From: Megaleporinus macrocephalus
Taxonomy: Eukaryota; Chordata; Actinopteri; Characiformes; Anostomidae
Length of the DNA stretch: 64,000 bases
Reading direction: 5' to 3'
NCBI GenBank assembly: GCA_021613375.1
Contig: CM038702.1
Span: 27,876,849 to 27,940,848, forward strand
Shown here: positions 28,824-43,261 of the stretch, in pieces
Numbering within the stretch: position 1 is the first letter of the stretch
Layout of the letters: each line of letters starts with the position of its first letter
Notes under the pieces: generated by a model
Databases searched by the model: none
Seen by the model: only the letters and a program-made list of their open reading frames with translations
What the model was told of the DNA's origin: nothing
Program-made: the position numbers and the translations under genes

Positions 28824-31360
28824 CCTGAAACACAGCCATCCTGAATCACGTGTTTGGAATTATTCTTTCTCTAGGAGCGTATTTGGGATCTAGCTTTAAA
28901 CGTTTTAATACAAATAGGCTCTATTTATTTAATTTTTTTTAGTTGGTTTCTTGATTAGCTTAGACACACACAGACACATGTATATGCATTTAAAATTACA
29001 TTGGTCATCCCACCTGCATACACCAGCTGCTGGAAGACTACAAATACTAAGCTAATCTAAAAAGCTTGTACTATAAATACAAATGATTTCTTTGTCCTGT
29101 TTCCAACAACCTAACCATTAACACGGCTGTGTAAGTTATAATCACCAACCTCTTACGTCCATACCAGCACACACTCTACACTGTACAATCTCACACCAAC
29201 ATATACATACAGATTTCATATACTCCAGAGTACACCACCATAACTTTGGACTTGATTCCACACAGTGACGTTGACGTTTGCCTGCACATAGCGTGTGAGA
29301 GATTCTGCTGTCACTCTCTAGCTCATCTATAAAACACAGGCTTTCAAAGCTCAAAATTCAGCTCACACTCTAACCAGTGCTGAAACGTTTACCTTTATCA
29401 TACCTGAAGGACATCAGGGAGAATCAGGTTATTAGGGGTTGATAAATATGGCTGATACCGATGCCAATTATTAGTAATCAAGGATACCTTTAATTGATTT
29501 TCGGGGCTCATATTAATTTACCATATTTTTTGTTTGTAGTGTGAAAGTTTACAAGAATGAAACTCTTGCTCACATCTTACATTAAATGAATAATAAAACA
29601 ATTATAGAAAATAAAGTCATTTGAGCTTTAGACAGTATGGGCTGCAGAAATGATCAGTTTTTAAGGAAAAGGAAAAAATAACTTGTACAAATATAGAACA
29701 CAGCAGGAGTGGAGCTCATCTTTTTTAATATGGGTGCAAGTAAGAAAGTCTAGATACAGAGCTTACAACTGTAGATATATTACAGTGAGCCGTTGCAAAA
29801 TAAAGTCTGTCAACAACAGTGAGAGAATATAAAAGCTAACACGTTTATTTTAGTTTGCTGTTCAACCAAAAACGTATTTCATGCAATAACGGGCAGTAGT
29901 TGAATGTGTCAGATTTTTTTCTGCGCTGCATGCTTAGATGTAAACGACTCATTTAGTCTAAGCAGACAGGTACAATCTTTGGAAAAGCTTCGCTGCAGCT
30001 GTCTGTGCTTTCATCCAGTGAAAATAGAAATGAAAATAATCAGAAATCATGTACAACTTGAATGTAAAAAGGTAAAAGTGTGGGTCCAGATGATGCATCT
30101 GCACCACACAAAGACACCTCACTCTCTCACCTTTTGGAAAGGGCTTAAGGTTCACCGCACGAGCCCCATTTGCCTAGAGTGAGCAGATACGGTGTGTTGA
30201 GCGTTTCACAGCTATTGAGTTGAATCATTACATGTTTGCACCGGTTTCACTGTAAAAGTGTGTGAAGGCAGGTCTTCGTTTGTTCCCGCATCACTCCCAA
30301 AACTAAAAAGCATGTTTAATTGGATTTAATAGACATCTACCAAGCTAAAGCTGTGGTGAGACATTGAGCCAGACTGTTTAAGTGTGTGTTTTGTTGATCG
30401 CAGTTGAATCAGATATGAAAATAAAGAAGTAGAAACATTTATCAGCCAGAAAGCGATGTTATATGCTAAATCTAAAAATCAGAAAAATGCTGAATATCTG
30501 CTCTAATTATCAATCAGGCCAATAATCAGTTGACCCGTATTGCTTATATTCTAATATATATTTTTTTTTTTTACTTTTTCCACATGTTCTATATTCTCTG
30601 TCTTGGTTTTGGAAAAGAGGCTATTGTTTAAACCCTGTACACCAGTACTACACCTCTACAAGCATATGTTTTAGACACTTACCCTCCTTTTTTTTTTAAT
30701 TTCATGCATTATATGCATTTGGAGTAAAGTCACTACCCCTGATATATGTGTTTGTATGTGTATATATATAAGCATGCTCTTTAATGTTCTAAATTAATCG
30801 GTCACACATCAATAGCACCCCTGCAAGAATACTCCAGACTTGGCAGTGTAATTGTGTCTATTAGAACTAGGCCTGGGCCATAGATACCAAAACTCATGGG
30901 AGACAGACGTATAACACTAAAGAGAAGATCACTGCTAAAATCAAAAATAGGTTAAATTGTTTGTAGCATTTATTATATAGCTTGTAGGAGAGGGGGCTTT
31001 TCCTTCTCATTGGCTTATTTTATGGAAGGACGCGTTTCCTCATTAACAGACGATATACTGTTCCATAAGAACATAAGATGTACGGAAGCCTTTTTATATA
31101 TGAACTGTGCCACAACTTGGTTCTGTAAATAAACACTAGCTGTGTGATATAACATTCAGTTAGAAAATCAACAAAACATGTCATTTGACCAGGAGTGCCC
31201 CAATTTGCATATGACTGTGTCTGTATTGTGCATTCACTTACCTCGAACAGTAAATTGAACACGTTTACCTAAACGTAGAAATTACATGAATAAGTGTTAG
31301 ACAAAATTCAACTACACACGGTGGATTAAAAACTCCATCCATTCCATTTATAGTAGGACA
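28824..31360 (+). other. frs2: frs2 3' UTR and flanking DNA (end not resolved)
   Basis: AT-rich non-coding DNA follows the stop. AATAAA hexamers occur at 29799-29804, 30420-30425 and 34953-34958. Mammalian FRS2 has a 3' UTR of several kb, so any could be used. No protein is recognised. Confidence 0.4.
29435..30545. repeat. Possible DNA-transposon relic with weak inverted ends
   Basis: The left end carries 'GGGGTTGATAAATATGGCTG'. The right end on the opposite strand carries 'ACGGGTCAACTGATTATTGG'. Both hold GATA/CCGAT-type motifs seen at the ends of some fish DNA elements. The inverted similarity is weak and the interior is unrecognised. Confidence 0.25.
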
Positions 31361-31366
31361 GGCGTT

Positions 31367-32486
<1,120 letters not shown>

Positions 32487-32499
32487 CTTTAGTGGTGGT

Positions 32500-32752
32500 C
32501 AGGAAACTCCCAGGACCACCAAAGAGCAGGCATTGTGAGTAGTGAATCATTCTCAGTGTTGCAGTGACACTGACGTGGTGGTGGTGTGTTAGTGAAGTGT
32601 TTAAACACCTCATTGTCCATCAACAAAAACTGTTCAGCTAATAGAGTCCTGTGTACAGCGTCCTGTGACCACTGAAGAATTAGAGTGACCAACACAAACT
32701 GTGCAGCAACAGATGAACTCTACAACATCTGATCCACTCTGAGGTGGTTTCA
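32500..32752 (-). mobile_element. Non-autonomous DNA element, family A (reverse copy)
   Basis: Contains 'CAGTGACACTGACGTGGTGG' and 'GACCAACACAAACTGTGCAG', the same blocks as the 4.9-5.3 kb copy, with part of the element inverted. It directly abuts the right end of the 31.4-32.5 kb element and a TG array. Confidence 0.6.
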
Positions 32753-32760
32753 TGTTATGC

Positions 32761-32761
<1 letters not shown>

Positions 32762-32842
<81 letters not shown>
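32762..32842 (+). repeat. (TG)n microsatellite
   Basis: About 40 perfect TG units. Confidence 0.97.
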
Positions 32843-32845
<3 letters not shown>

Positions 32846-33647
32846 TCCTTATACAGTTACTGATACTCCATCAGGCACTGAAAGGACTGAAGGACTTTTC
32901 CTGAACAGGTTCTGAGCGAATAACACTACACTGTAAAAGATATATTGTATTAACTGCTAACTTATTTTTAGAAGTTCACTAAAATCACAGTTTTAAGTTT
33001 CCGCTAGGTGCATTTCAAGTTAACCATTTTTGTTTGTTTGTTTTTTGTGAGGTACAAACTTTCTGCTACACTTTATTAGTGAGTGTGTGATTATTTAAAA
33101 CATCGAACATGTACGAATCTCTAATATGAGATGAAATCACTTGTGGAGTCAGCTCTGTGCCAAAAGATTTAAACAAGCTAATATCTACACATCAAATATA
33201 AAGTATAGAATATATTCATTCTGCCACTTTTAGAACAAAACTTTAAATCTACATTTCTGACGTTTTTCAGTTTTTGGTATAATTTTAAATGTTATAAATA
33301 ATAATTACAAATAATTTGATAATTTTTTAAATGCCTGATAACCTTTACATGGTGTGTGTGTGTGTGTGTTTAATAATGAGTGAATGAAAGGCACCAGCCC
33401 AAAGTGAGTCTGATTACACTGACTTACATTAAAAATTCATTTTTTTCCTTCTCCTGTATATGTATTGATTTGGAGGTTTATGGTGTGTATTGTTTTTTTT
33501 CTTTTTTGGTACGTTGTAGAATTAATTATTTTGTTTAAAACGTTTGGCACTAAATGACACTCACTTTTCTCAATACAGTATATTAATCACCTCCCATGCT
33601 TTAGCCAAAGCTACCCATTCCTCTGTTACAGCTACTGCTGATGTTCA

Positions 33648-33660
33648 CCAGCAGATGGCG
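33648..33660 (+). promoter_or_regulatory. CTCF-like motif
   Basis: CCAGCAGATGGCG matches the first 13 positions of CCASYAGRKGGCRSY; the last two differ. Motif match only. Confidence 0.3.
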
Positions 33661-35240
33661 TGGATGAGCTCTGTTGTTGTTGCTCTGTATGTAAAGTTCA
33701 GTCAAAAGTTCAGAGTTTTTCTGTATTATTATTATTTGCCACATCATCTGTTTTAGGTTCTTTAAACTACTGTTTAAAAATTACATTGGCATAAGCTTCA
33801 CTACTTATTTGTGAGATTATGTAAAACACTTTCAAATGTACAGCGGTGAGCTACACACTGTACATTCTTAGCATTAAGATAATTTAAATCAAGGAGTGGG
33901 TCTGTCTTTGCATTATTTCTGCATTAAGCAGTGATTGAGAAACATTCAGAGCGGTTTGATGTGAAATGTTTTGGTGGGACTAGTTTCCCCTCAGATGCTC
34001 TGCATATATTTCTCCACCTTTATTTTCTCAGTTTATTTTTGATTTACAGTTAAGGCCAAAATCTGCTTAAAAATATTACAGAACAAAACGTCTGACTCTT
34101 TCTCTGGAACAGAGCATTTCACATCGGACCACTGTTACAGACCTTTACCATCTTAACCATTTCATTCTGAAGAAGTTTAGCAAAATCACTCAGCAGTACC
34201 AGATGATGTACACAGTTCATCTAGAAGTGTCCTTAACTGTCCTCTGACTGGTGGTGGAATTTGTTTACAGCTTGACTTTCATATCTTAATGAAGTGTGTT
34301 GTAAGCTTTATTTGTGTGTTACACTCTGCCTGTGTGTGAGCGGTACAGTAGTTTAAGAGGGATGAGGAGGAGAAAGTTGCTGGCAGCTGGCAGGTAAATC
34401 TTTAGATATTTGGTAGAGAAATGAATTGGCTGATGTAAGTGTTTCATGTTTGTTCTTTTGATTTTCTATGTTTTTATCTTTTATCCCTGTGATATCCTAC
34501 CTTTTATTTTTATTTTCTCCTCGGAGGACCACTTATGCTGTTTATGATTTTGTTCACCAAAAACAAGACCATTTTCCAACCTCGCTCTAACCCTGAAGCA
34601 GGCTGATTTTGTTACTGTATTTTAAAGACGTATATATCTGTAACACACTCTCTTCTGATAGAGTGGCCTCATTTAAAAAGTAGTCACGCCTGGACTGGGA
34701 GTAAACGGTACAATTTAAAACTTCAGCAGTGTTTACGTACCACATCAGACTGTTTATTTTGAGAACATGGATATTTTCAGTTTTCTATGACCTGGGCCCT
34801 TTAAAGTGGGCAGTGTTATCCTGGAGTGTATGTGAGACTGCATTGCTGTACAGGTACATATATGATTTTAATGAGCATTTTAATGAAATTACTGTTATGT
34901 GCATGATTGTATGCATTCATGTATGAGGCAGAATGTTTGTATTTTTTAAAAGAATAAACATGGTGTATTTTTGTGATATGTACATTTTTACATCCTTCAC
35001 TATCAGTGCTGACTCGATTTCTGTAGCACGGCCAGAATATTGAAGATGAGGAACTCTCTGCTGTGTCGTTGTGCTCAGGGACAGTTTATGTGCAAATGTG
35101 CTTTTAAAGGGCCTAAATCTTCCTTTCAAACTTTCTTTTTACTTTTGATTATTTTTGTGCCTGTGCCCTTAAGACTGATTTATGTAAATGAGCACAGTTC
35201 TGATTGGCTGCCCTATATGGGGTTTTATATGGGATCAGGT

Positions 35241-35268
35241 ATACTACTACTACTACTACTACTACTAC

Positions 35269-35314
<46 letters not shown>

Positions 35315-35331
35315 TAGTAGTAGTAGTAGTT
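35241..35331 (+). repeat. (CTA)n(TAA)n(TAG)n triplet array
   Basis: ACT triplets, then about 15 AAT triplets, then AGT triplets. The outer ACT and AGT blocks are reverse complements, so a single strand could fold into a hairpin with an AT-rich loop. Confidence 0.95.
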
Positions 35332-36482
35332 ATTCTTTTCTTCTTTAAGCATAACCTCTATTGAGGGGGGGGGATGGTCTCCTTCTCGTCATAACACCTG
35401 AGTGAGGCGTTGATGACCAGCTACATTTAGAGGGGTCGATATCTGCAGTACAAAATGAAAAAGCTTATGACTAAAGCGAGTAGAGTCAAATCAAGCTGAG
35501 CCTTTCATGTACTACATAAAACACAAAAACTCTTTATTGTAATACGGAGCTCAAACTCTTTGGCCCAGTCAGATGCTGATAGGATGACTTTGCCAGGTAA
35601 GTCTAAATAAAATTTGGATTAAAAAAAAAGTAAAAGTTGAAAAAAAAAAAACAACTTCAATTCTAAATGTTAAGGTAAAGTAGAAAGTAAAACAGCGTTT
35701 TTTTGATTCAGGTCATTTTAGTCACGACAAACTAAAAATAAGAGATTAGACGAAGCACTTTAAATTGCTTTCTGTGTTTGTTTGAATTCTATCTACATAT
35801 TGTTAGATCTTGTTCTTGTTTTTGTGAATTTTAAACGACACAATTAAGTTTAAAATTCTAATTTTCATTGTTGGAAAACTCAACCTACATCTTTTCCATG
35901 CAATTAAGTTTTCAGAGTTAGCCTCTAGAATCTTTAGCTGCCAGAGAGAAGGCTAAGCTGTAACTCTGACATTGAGCAGTGTGTCAGGAGGTAATACAAC
36001 AAGCTTTATTTAAAGTTGTAAACAGATTAACTAATTAAGCATAAAAAAATATTAAAGTATGCTCGCTTTAGGTGCTTTTATAGATAGCTTCACGTTGTTA
36101 GCCTAGATGCATAGCTAAGAACCTTGCTAATTAAACAGGCTGCTTAGATGCTTTTCTGCTAACATCAGTTTAGAAATCAGGAGCAGTGTTTAATCCTCTC
36201 TTTAGAGAAGAACCTTTTTGGGGCAAATTACACAAAATGCCCAAAACTCCCAACCAATAGTTGTGTGTGTGTGTGAAACAAATGTTAATAGTTTCGTTGG
36301 TGTTTGACAAATAAATGTACATTTTTTTAATAAAAAAAAATTTATAGCTCCAGTGTGTAGTCTACCCGCTAGTAGCATGGTAGGGTGTGCGACTCTGTGT
36401 ACTGCAGTTTGAAAATGTGCATTGAACTTCTTTAGGTCCCTTGTTGTGCAGTTGTTTAATTTGATCAGTTCCACTGAATTTA

Positions 36483-36497
36483 CCACCAGAGGGCAGC
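36483..36497 (+). promoter_or_regulatory. CTCF-like motif, full consensus
   Basis: CCACCAGAGGGCAGC matches every position of CCASYAGRKGGCRSY and sits in non-repetitive sequence. It could mark a domain boundary downstream of frs2. No occupancy data. Confidence 0.45.
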
Positions 36498-37559
36498 AAA
36501 TAACCACTTAAAGAATAAAGGGAACCTGAAGCATGCAACGTCTTCTTAAAATGAGGTACGTACAGAGATTTAATTTCTGTTCAGGTGTGTTTTGTTGATG
36601 TATGCTGTATTCATTAGAACATGCAATCCAAATGTGGGTTAACCGAAGCAGCTGAATTCTTTTATACAGGTGCATCTGGAGAAAAATCACAGTTCTGATG
36701 CTTTCTGGATCTGAGCTACAACCATACTCCTTTACTTGAAAATCAACCTCTAATTTAAACCTTGTTAGTTTATGTTCTTGGTGGTGTTAAGCACAATGAA
36801 TCATGTTTATACTATATTTAGTATTTAGTAATTCTTGTTTTCTATTAAGATATGATAACTTTCACCCTGCATCTGAAGTCTTCTGATTTTTGATTACATC
36901 ACCAGTGCAGTGAGTGGGAGAAGATTGATGTTAGATTGGTAAGTGAGAGCTTCTTCTAAGACAATCAGTTGACAATTCTGGTGCACTTAGTGGTGATGTA
37001 ATAGTGCTGGGTCACCTCAACCTCACATGGAAAAGGAATGCAATAAGCCACAAGAGGCAATGCTGTGTAGTGATTTTATTATAAGTGTGTCCTCCTGGCA
37101 GTGCACCTAAAATCTCTTACCTTGGATTAGTCAAGTTCTAGTTAATAAATCATCAGCCTCTCAGATTCTTACTTTATCTATCAATATACTCTGTGGCCCA
37201 ACAATCAAAGATTATTCAATTACCAGCGCAGTGTTTTTAGTGATGTGTGTGAATAAATAACATAAAGGACATAAAGTTTTTTGCAACAGCTTTAAAAACT
37301 GCTCAGCCTATAAGATTTTAGGACTGGAGCTATACGTTTTATAAATATGGTATTTCTATAAGTCAGTCTGATTCTTGGTACTGTTAGCCTCAGTAGCAAA
37401 TTTTCACAAATATAGTGGAGAATTTCCAAGCGAAACAGAAACAACTACAATAATGGTTCTGCAGATGACTAAGGGCCTGGTCTTCTTCTGGTTTATTACT
37501 GTATCATGATGCTGTCAAAGATGCTGGAGTGAATGGAAAAAAGCAATAACTCTCAAAAG

Positions 37560-38400
37560 GAATGTACTTACAAGTATCTTACTTTATAAGAGCGTATGTA
37601 AAAAATGTAACATACTGAACACATAAGACATATCTGGCATATCTGGTCATGCTGGTTTTTATGGTCCTGAGTTTTTCTACCAGAGGGAAGGTGATGTCCA
37701 GGGTAAGAGGGGTCAGCTGTAATTTTGCCAGCATGCTTCATCACCCTGCTGTTGTAGATGTCCTTAAGTGTTGGCAGATTACATTTAATGATCCTCTCCA
37801 CTATCCTAATGATGTGCCGGTGTAAGGTGATGTATGATGTAAGGTGAGGAACCTAACCAGTTGGTGATGGATGACTCTGTGGGGTCTGCAGAACTTTAGT
37901 GTCTGCATAGAGGAGACCACAGAGCTGTTAGTGTTGAGGAGGGTAAGAAGGGGGAGATGTGCCTGAGGTGCACTACTATCTTAGCAGCGATGTGTGATGA
38001 TCAATGAAGTGATCAATGGCAACAGGTGAACAACAACTCCTTAACTTTCTTTCTGTAGACTGACTCATCAACATTGGCTATGAGGTGCAGCCCAGTGCTG
38101 TCATCTGCAAACTTCAGGATCTTCACAGCCGGTTTCTTAAAGACACAGTCATTGGTGTACAGACTGAATAACAGGGGTGAGAGAACGCAACCTTGTGGTT
38201 CTCCAGTACTCAGGGGCCTGGTGGTTTGACCTGTGTTTTCCTAGCATCACCTGTTGTGACCTGTTTGTCAGAAAATCCATTCCACTGGCACATGGAATCG
38301 GGCACCAGCAGCTGGGACAGTTTGATTTGCAGCAAGTCTGGCACTAAGGTGTTGAATGCCAAGCTCAACCTGTGATTAATCCTTGTGTGCCTGCACATGA
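37560..38400 (-). pseudogene. LINE reverse transcriptase relic (CR1/L2 group)
   Basis: Minus-strand translation gives, in order, LAFNTLVPDLL (38398-38210 frame), PQGCVLSPLLFSLYTNDC near 38180, and the catalytic block KFADDSTGLHLI near 38100. The C-terminal block IIKCNLPTLKDIYNSR follows at 37801-37568. This is the domain order of L2/CR1 reverse transcriptases. At least three frameshifts and stops separate the blocks. The endonuclease part is missing. An old, dead copy. Confidence 0.75.
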
Positions 38401-38404
38401 GTGA

Positions 38405-40588
38405 ACATAAGGAAGGACATAGAAAGCATCCTAACAGTGAACATAACAGTGAATAAGCAACACTGTCACCACTGCCTCCCTGGTTAAAACCAGCTGAGTT
38501 TAAACGTTAGCTAGGTAAGCAAAAACTGTGTAGGAAAGATCCCTGACTAGAGAATGCTAGATGGTCTATCAGCTATTACACATATCAGAACCCTAACCAA
38601 GCATCTAATCATTACCACCACAAAATCAGCCAATAGTAAATGTATAGAACTTTGTGAGATTGTGCTAGTTAGTCAGTTAGCACATAATTTCACAGTGCAT
38701 CAGCTAGCAAGACTGGCCCTGCTCACCGCTGCCCTCTACAGGAGCTATTTTAACTTAATGTACTATTCCCTTGTTATATTTTAGGGGGTGGAAGGATGAA
38801 ATCTTTTCAACACTGCCCCCTCAGATTACACCCCTGTCTGAGACAGAAGTGAGATGAGAGGAGATAACTCTGCGAGGCTGTGGTGGGCGTACTGCAGGGG
38901 TGTATACTAGGCTCATTATCGCTGTAATTCTCGCTCTGCGTTTGTGTGTCTGCTCTGATGTTGCCTGGTTCATGTTGCGACTCGCTGTGGCTGGTTTTCT
39001 CCTGGAAAGGTTCCTCTGCCCCGATTCGTTTCCTTTCTTCACATTTGATGAAATTAGACAGATTTGGGTTGAATGGGAAGCGGAGAGCGAATATAAATAT
39101 GTTATTTTACACTACGCATCTTCATTTGGCCAAGTAGCTTCCACACAATATTGTGGATTGGTGTTCTGTTTACCATGAAAGTGATGCAAACGAAATGCAA
39201 CAGACTTTGCTAGCGCCTTGCTAATGTAAAAGACCAGTCTTTAGGTTACAGCAGCAGGGATCTAATCAAAAGGATGAAAAAGAAACTTTCCATTTCATTG
39301 ACGTTAGAATCATCCAGAGTGTTGACTAAAAGCAGTTTTGTCTGCAGTTTGACTGGCACGGTATAATTTTTCTTTCTTCATCACAGACCCCCCTCACACG
39401 CACGCAGAGATACCCATTTTGGTCTTAGGACCTCTGTGTCTGTCACCTGGCAACCGTCCTGTTGCTTGGATACACCATGCCTCTCCTTATTTCCACAGGA
39501 TCAAATGGGTTGGAGTTGAAAGAACTGGTGTGTTTGAATGTGTTTGAACTGAGGGTGACGCTATGCAGACCACAAACATCAAAAAATCTTACGCTCCTCA
39601 CCCCCGAGACGCGTTCGAAGAAAAATCTCTTCGTCGTATCCAACGCAAAGTGAAACTTTAAGCCTACAGCGCTTCCAAAACTTATCTATACTTCTATCTG
39701 GTAAGGTTTTTGGAGTAGTTTTTTTTAATCTATTGTATTATTAAACAAAACCAGGAGTTTTGTGCCCTTTTTATTTCACTACTTCAGCAAAAAGAAATCA
39801 CACCCAGTTCTTCCAGCTTGACCAAGACGTCGTCAATAAGCCAAAACGTTCGCTTCTTCAGGTTTTCACTAAAGCTATGAGACTAATTAAGCTTATCAGT
39901 AAGTGAATCTAGAGGCTGCATACAAATTGGCTTGGAATTGCGTCAGTGCCTCACTCAATTTAAAAGTTGGGAAAAACACATGAAAAAATTAGTATTGTTA
40001 TTTAGCCAGTTAACCTTGGTAATATCTATGATAACTTAAATATTCATTATATATTTACCTTCAAAACAGCCACACTAATTGTGAATTTTATACTTTCTGA
40101 ATATTCACTGATGCTGAAGTGCTGAAGTGGTTCTTTTCTACTGGTGATTGTGTTAGAAGCCCCATTTATTTGCCATCATACAAAAGAGAGTCATATACCA
40201 TCCAGATTTTCTCAGAAGGAATTGAGTCCCCAGTTGAGGGGACTTGTTTTTATTACATTTCCTAGATTTGAGACGTACAAGCTTCAGACAAATGCAGCAT
40301 TAAACTCTACCAATAAGCAGTATGTTGATGTTATGTTGTTTTTGTTAGGTTACTGTTTCTAACACTGTATGACAAGCAGACCATTCAGATAGATTCTACT
40401 GTTTTAGCCATCCTAACACACTACGATCCATGTTAATAGTGTAAAAAACATATAGGAAAGTCTATTTAAAATTACTGTTGGATCCAATTTTGTTTCCGAA
40501 GCCCCGGGGAGCTAAATGTCTATAGAATAGAACTTTATTTCTTCTGCACGCAGTCATACATACAAAGCAACCCAAAAATCCATTGACT

Positions 40589-40590
<2 letters not shown>
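38405..40590. other. Intergenic DNA without a supported gene
   Basis: A 14/15 CTCF-like match lies on the minus strand at 38728-38742 (CCTGTAGAGGGCAGC). Block 38810-39660 is richer in CpG and has short ORFs (for example 38900-39178 +, 92 codons), but none resembles a known protein and no splice structure is convincing. Confidence 0.35.

Positions 40591-40662
<72 letters not shown>
40591..40662 (+). repeat. (TA)n microsatellite
   Basis: About 36 perfect TA units. Confidence 0.97.
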
Positions 40663-40664
<2 letters not shown>

Positions 40665-41639
40665 CTTTAACACATCAGAGTTTGGTCAGCTGCCAACAAT
40701 AGAAGGAAAAAAGCACAGGTATTACAGAAGCAACCATATAAGGAAAGGCAGAAACAGAATGACCCCAATGTCCACAGTTTCACAGCAAAGATGTGCAATA
40801 GACTCCATTTAGAATATAACGGCATATAAAATAGCATTGCATTCCTTCATTACTTAACAATTCAACATGGTTTATGTATAATTACTGGTTAGATTTACAT
40901 CGAATTCCTTTTTGCAGACTGAGGTTTCAGTGGGAGACTTGTCATTGTGGGTTAGGACACACTCTATTTTTCTGCTATGAAAATTAACTTTTAGCTGAAC
41001 GAATTGCATTGTATAAAGTTTTTATTTCTGTGGTTTAAGTGGGTTGAGAAATGTTTTTGGGGATGTTTTTTTTTTTTAAAAAGGTTTGGGTGATTGCATT
41101 TTAATGTAGGAAAGCCCCTTAGCTCCAATACTGATCACCCCTTAAATCAGCATATCTCCGCTGTTTAAAGAAAGATACGTATCTCCAAAATTAGACAAGA
41201 CATAACAAAAATGGAATAACATTTATTTTTGACCAAGACATTCAACATAAACCACCTTAGACCAGCACAGAATTCATGTTGGCCTAAACAGTTTTTTTTA
41301 ACAGATTGTTGATATACTAGCTAGCTAGCTAGCCCGCCCAGCGGACTGGTGTTGTTGTTGTTTAGCAGCAGGCATACACACTAGCAAGAGCAGCATTAGG
41401 AAATCACAGTCTGCATCTCAGTTGTGTACTACACACTGTTGTACATACTTTAGTTAAATTCTACCACTTCTCCATGTGTAAGGCTGTAAAATGGGGTATT
41501 TAGGGGTATGTATGGGGTATGTGTGTTTCTTAGTATCAAGTCAGGCTGCATTCTGAACCTGAGCGCTTAATGAACTTCCATTTCAGTTTTTAGTCTAGTC
41601 TCATCTCTTTAATGCCAAGGAAAGAAATCATGCAGTCCA

Positions 41640-41975
41640 CTCACAATATTATGACTATATTAGGAGCCATGCTGACTGCAGTGCATCTTATAGCTGCTGG
41701 AGGGCGGGTGAGGGAGGATCCATAGAGCTCTATAGATTGATAAGTGGTCCCACAGATGCAAGTCTGGGGAATTAGGGGTCCAGGGTGGTACTTGAAAATC
41801 TCGACCAGCTCTTCCAACTAATGTTGGACATTTATAGCTGTGTGACGTGTCTTGCTGAAAGATCTGATCCGCCCCAGAGAAGACAATCAGCATGTATGGT
41901 GTACGTGATCTGCAAGGATGGATTCATTTGATTGTGTACAACACTTACTGGACTGATCTTAATAGTATGCCTTTG
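41640..41975 (-). mobile_element. Tc1-like transposase relic, family B
   Basis: The minus strand encodes pieces of a Tc1 catalytic region: IFQQDTSHSYKC (the usual FQQDNAPCH block) and then PPWTPNSPDLHLWDHL (the usual WPPxSPDLNPIEHLWD block). Frameshifts occur and both ends are lost. The phrase 'GATCTGCAAGGATGGATTCA' links it to the relic at 53690-54290. Confidence 0.65.
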
Positions 41976-41994
41976 TCAGGCTTGTATACATACT

Positions 41995-42497
41995 AGTGAT
42001 GGGCCGATCCAGTGTTTTTCAGTTCCGATCTGATACCGATATATAACTGCCAATACCGATCCGATACTGATACAAATACCGATATAAGGGCTCTTTAGTT
42101 TATTATAATTGGTACTATGTTTATGGTTACATAATAAGGCTAAAATAGACACAGCACTTAGAAGAGTACACACATGCATTTAATATAAATGCATTCCAAA
42201 GGCATACACAAACACAAAACTGAAATAAACATCTTATGTATTAAAAACATTTCTAGTATGCTAAATACAACAATATGACTGACTGCATAATCTAAACAGT
42301 TCAAGTATTAAGAAAATTGTATCAGCAGCAGCAGCAACTTCAACAAGATTATAAATAGTTGAAATAATGTGCAAAACTAAATAGAAATGAAATTGATCAG
42401 TAAGTGGATCGGCCACATTCGCCCGATATCCGATACGTTACATTACGTCAATATCGGCCCCGATACCGATATTGTATCGGATCGGTCCCATCTCTAA
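41995..42497. mobile_element. hAT-like MITE with 8-bp target duplication
   Basis: The left end AGTGATGGGCCGATCC and the right end (opposite strand AGAGATGGGACCGATCC) are inverted repeats with many CGATAC motifs. An 8-base direct repeat, TACATACT, flanks it at 41987-41994 and 42498-42505. Eight-base duplications are characteristic of hAT elements. There is no coding capacity in about 500 bases. Confidence 0.8.
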
Positions 42498-43261
42498 TAC
42501 ATACTATTGGCATACTACATTGTTTTTTACTAAAAAAAAGTGAAGAAGCATTGCTGTGACATTATACGTCATACCAAGCTTGGTTCTGAAGGCTGCTTGG
42601 GGGAGGTTTTTTTTACAACACTAAAAAATACTGGATTAAACAAATAAATACATTATTTGGTAAATCATATTTGGGTTGAACTTACAATTATACATCATGC
42701 CTGGTGCCGCCACCACCACAGTCGCATTACAGTTTTTAAACATTGTCCAGGCTTCCCTTTCTGTTTCTTAATGGATTGTGGGACAATAGTGTCCATCATT
42801 GCCATATTCAAAAACTGACTTAGTAGGTTTGGATGTTTAAGTATACTCAACAATAGCTGTAACTATACTATGTACTCAACAACTATTTTGTATTTATTTT
42901 GTATTATTTTATTAGTGGTATTAAGTTATTATATTATTTGCATTAAGTGCACAATTGGGACACATTCACAATGTGAATGCCGTCTTAGGTATGCTGTTAG
43001 CTTCATGCTAATCTGCAGGGTATATGGTTCCATTACATGTGAGCCACATCTTCAGTATTAAAACTAAAGAAGCTTCAAACACTAAACTTTCCTCAGCTGC
43101 ATCTGGGTTAAGCTGAACTGTCAGTTTAAATTGAACAATTTTATTGCTGTAGGAGAACTGAAGATGTAGATGCATATTGAGAACCATGTCCTTGACATGT
43201 TTTTTAAAGCATCACACCACGGTAGCCTGTGTGTAAATAGAAACTTTGATAAGATCTCTCT

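Noticed and set aside
38900..39178. 92-codon ORF with a hydrophobic start
   Set aside because: No family resemblance, no splice structure, and overlapping ORFs in other frames. Kept only as an intergenic note.
39430..39480. X-box-like (RFX) site, GGCAAC...GTTGCT
   Set aside because: The half-sites face outward with a 6-base spacer, unlike the inward-facing RFX consensus.
39462..39653. 63-codon ORF in a CpG-richer block
   Set aside because: No recognisable protein. Checked as a possible first exon of the expected neighbour cct2, but the N-terminus does not fit.
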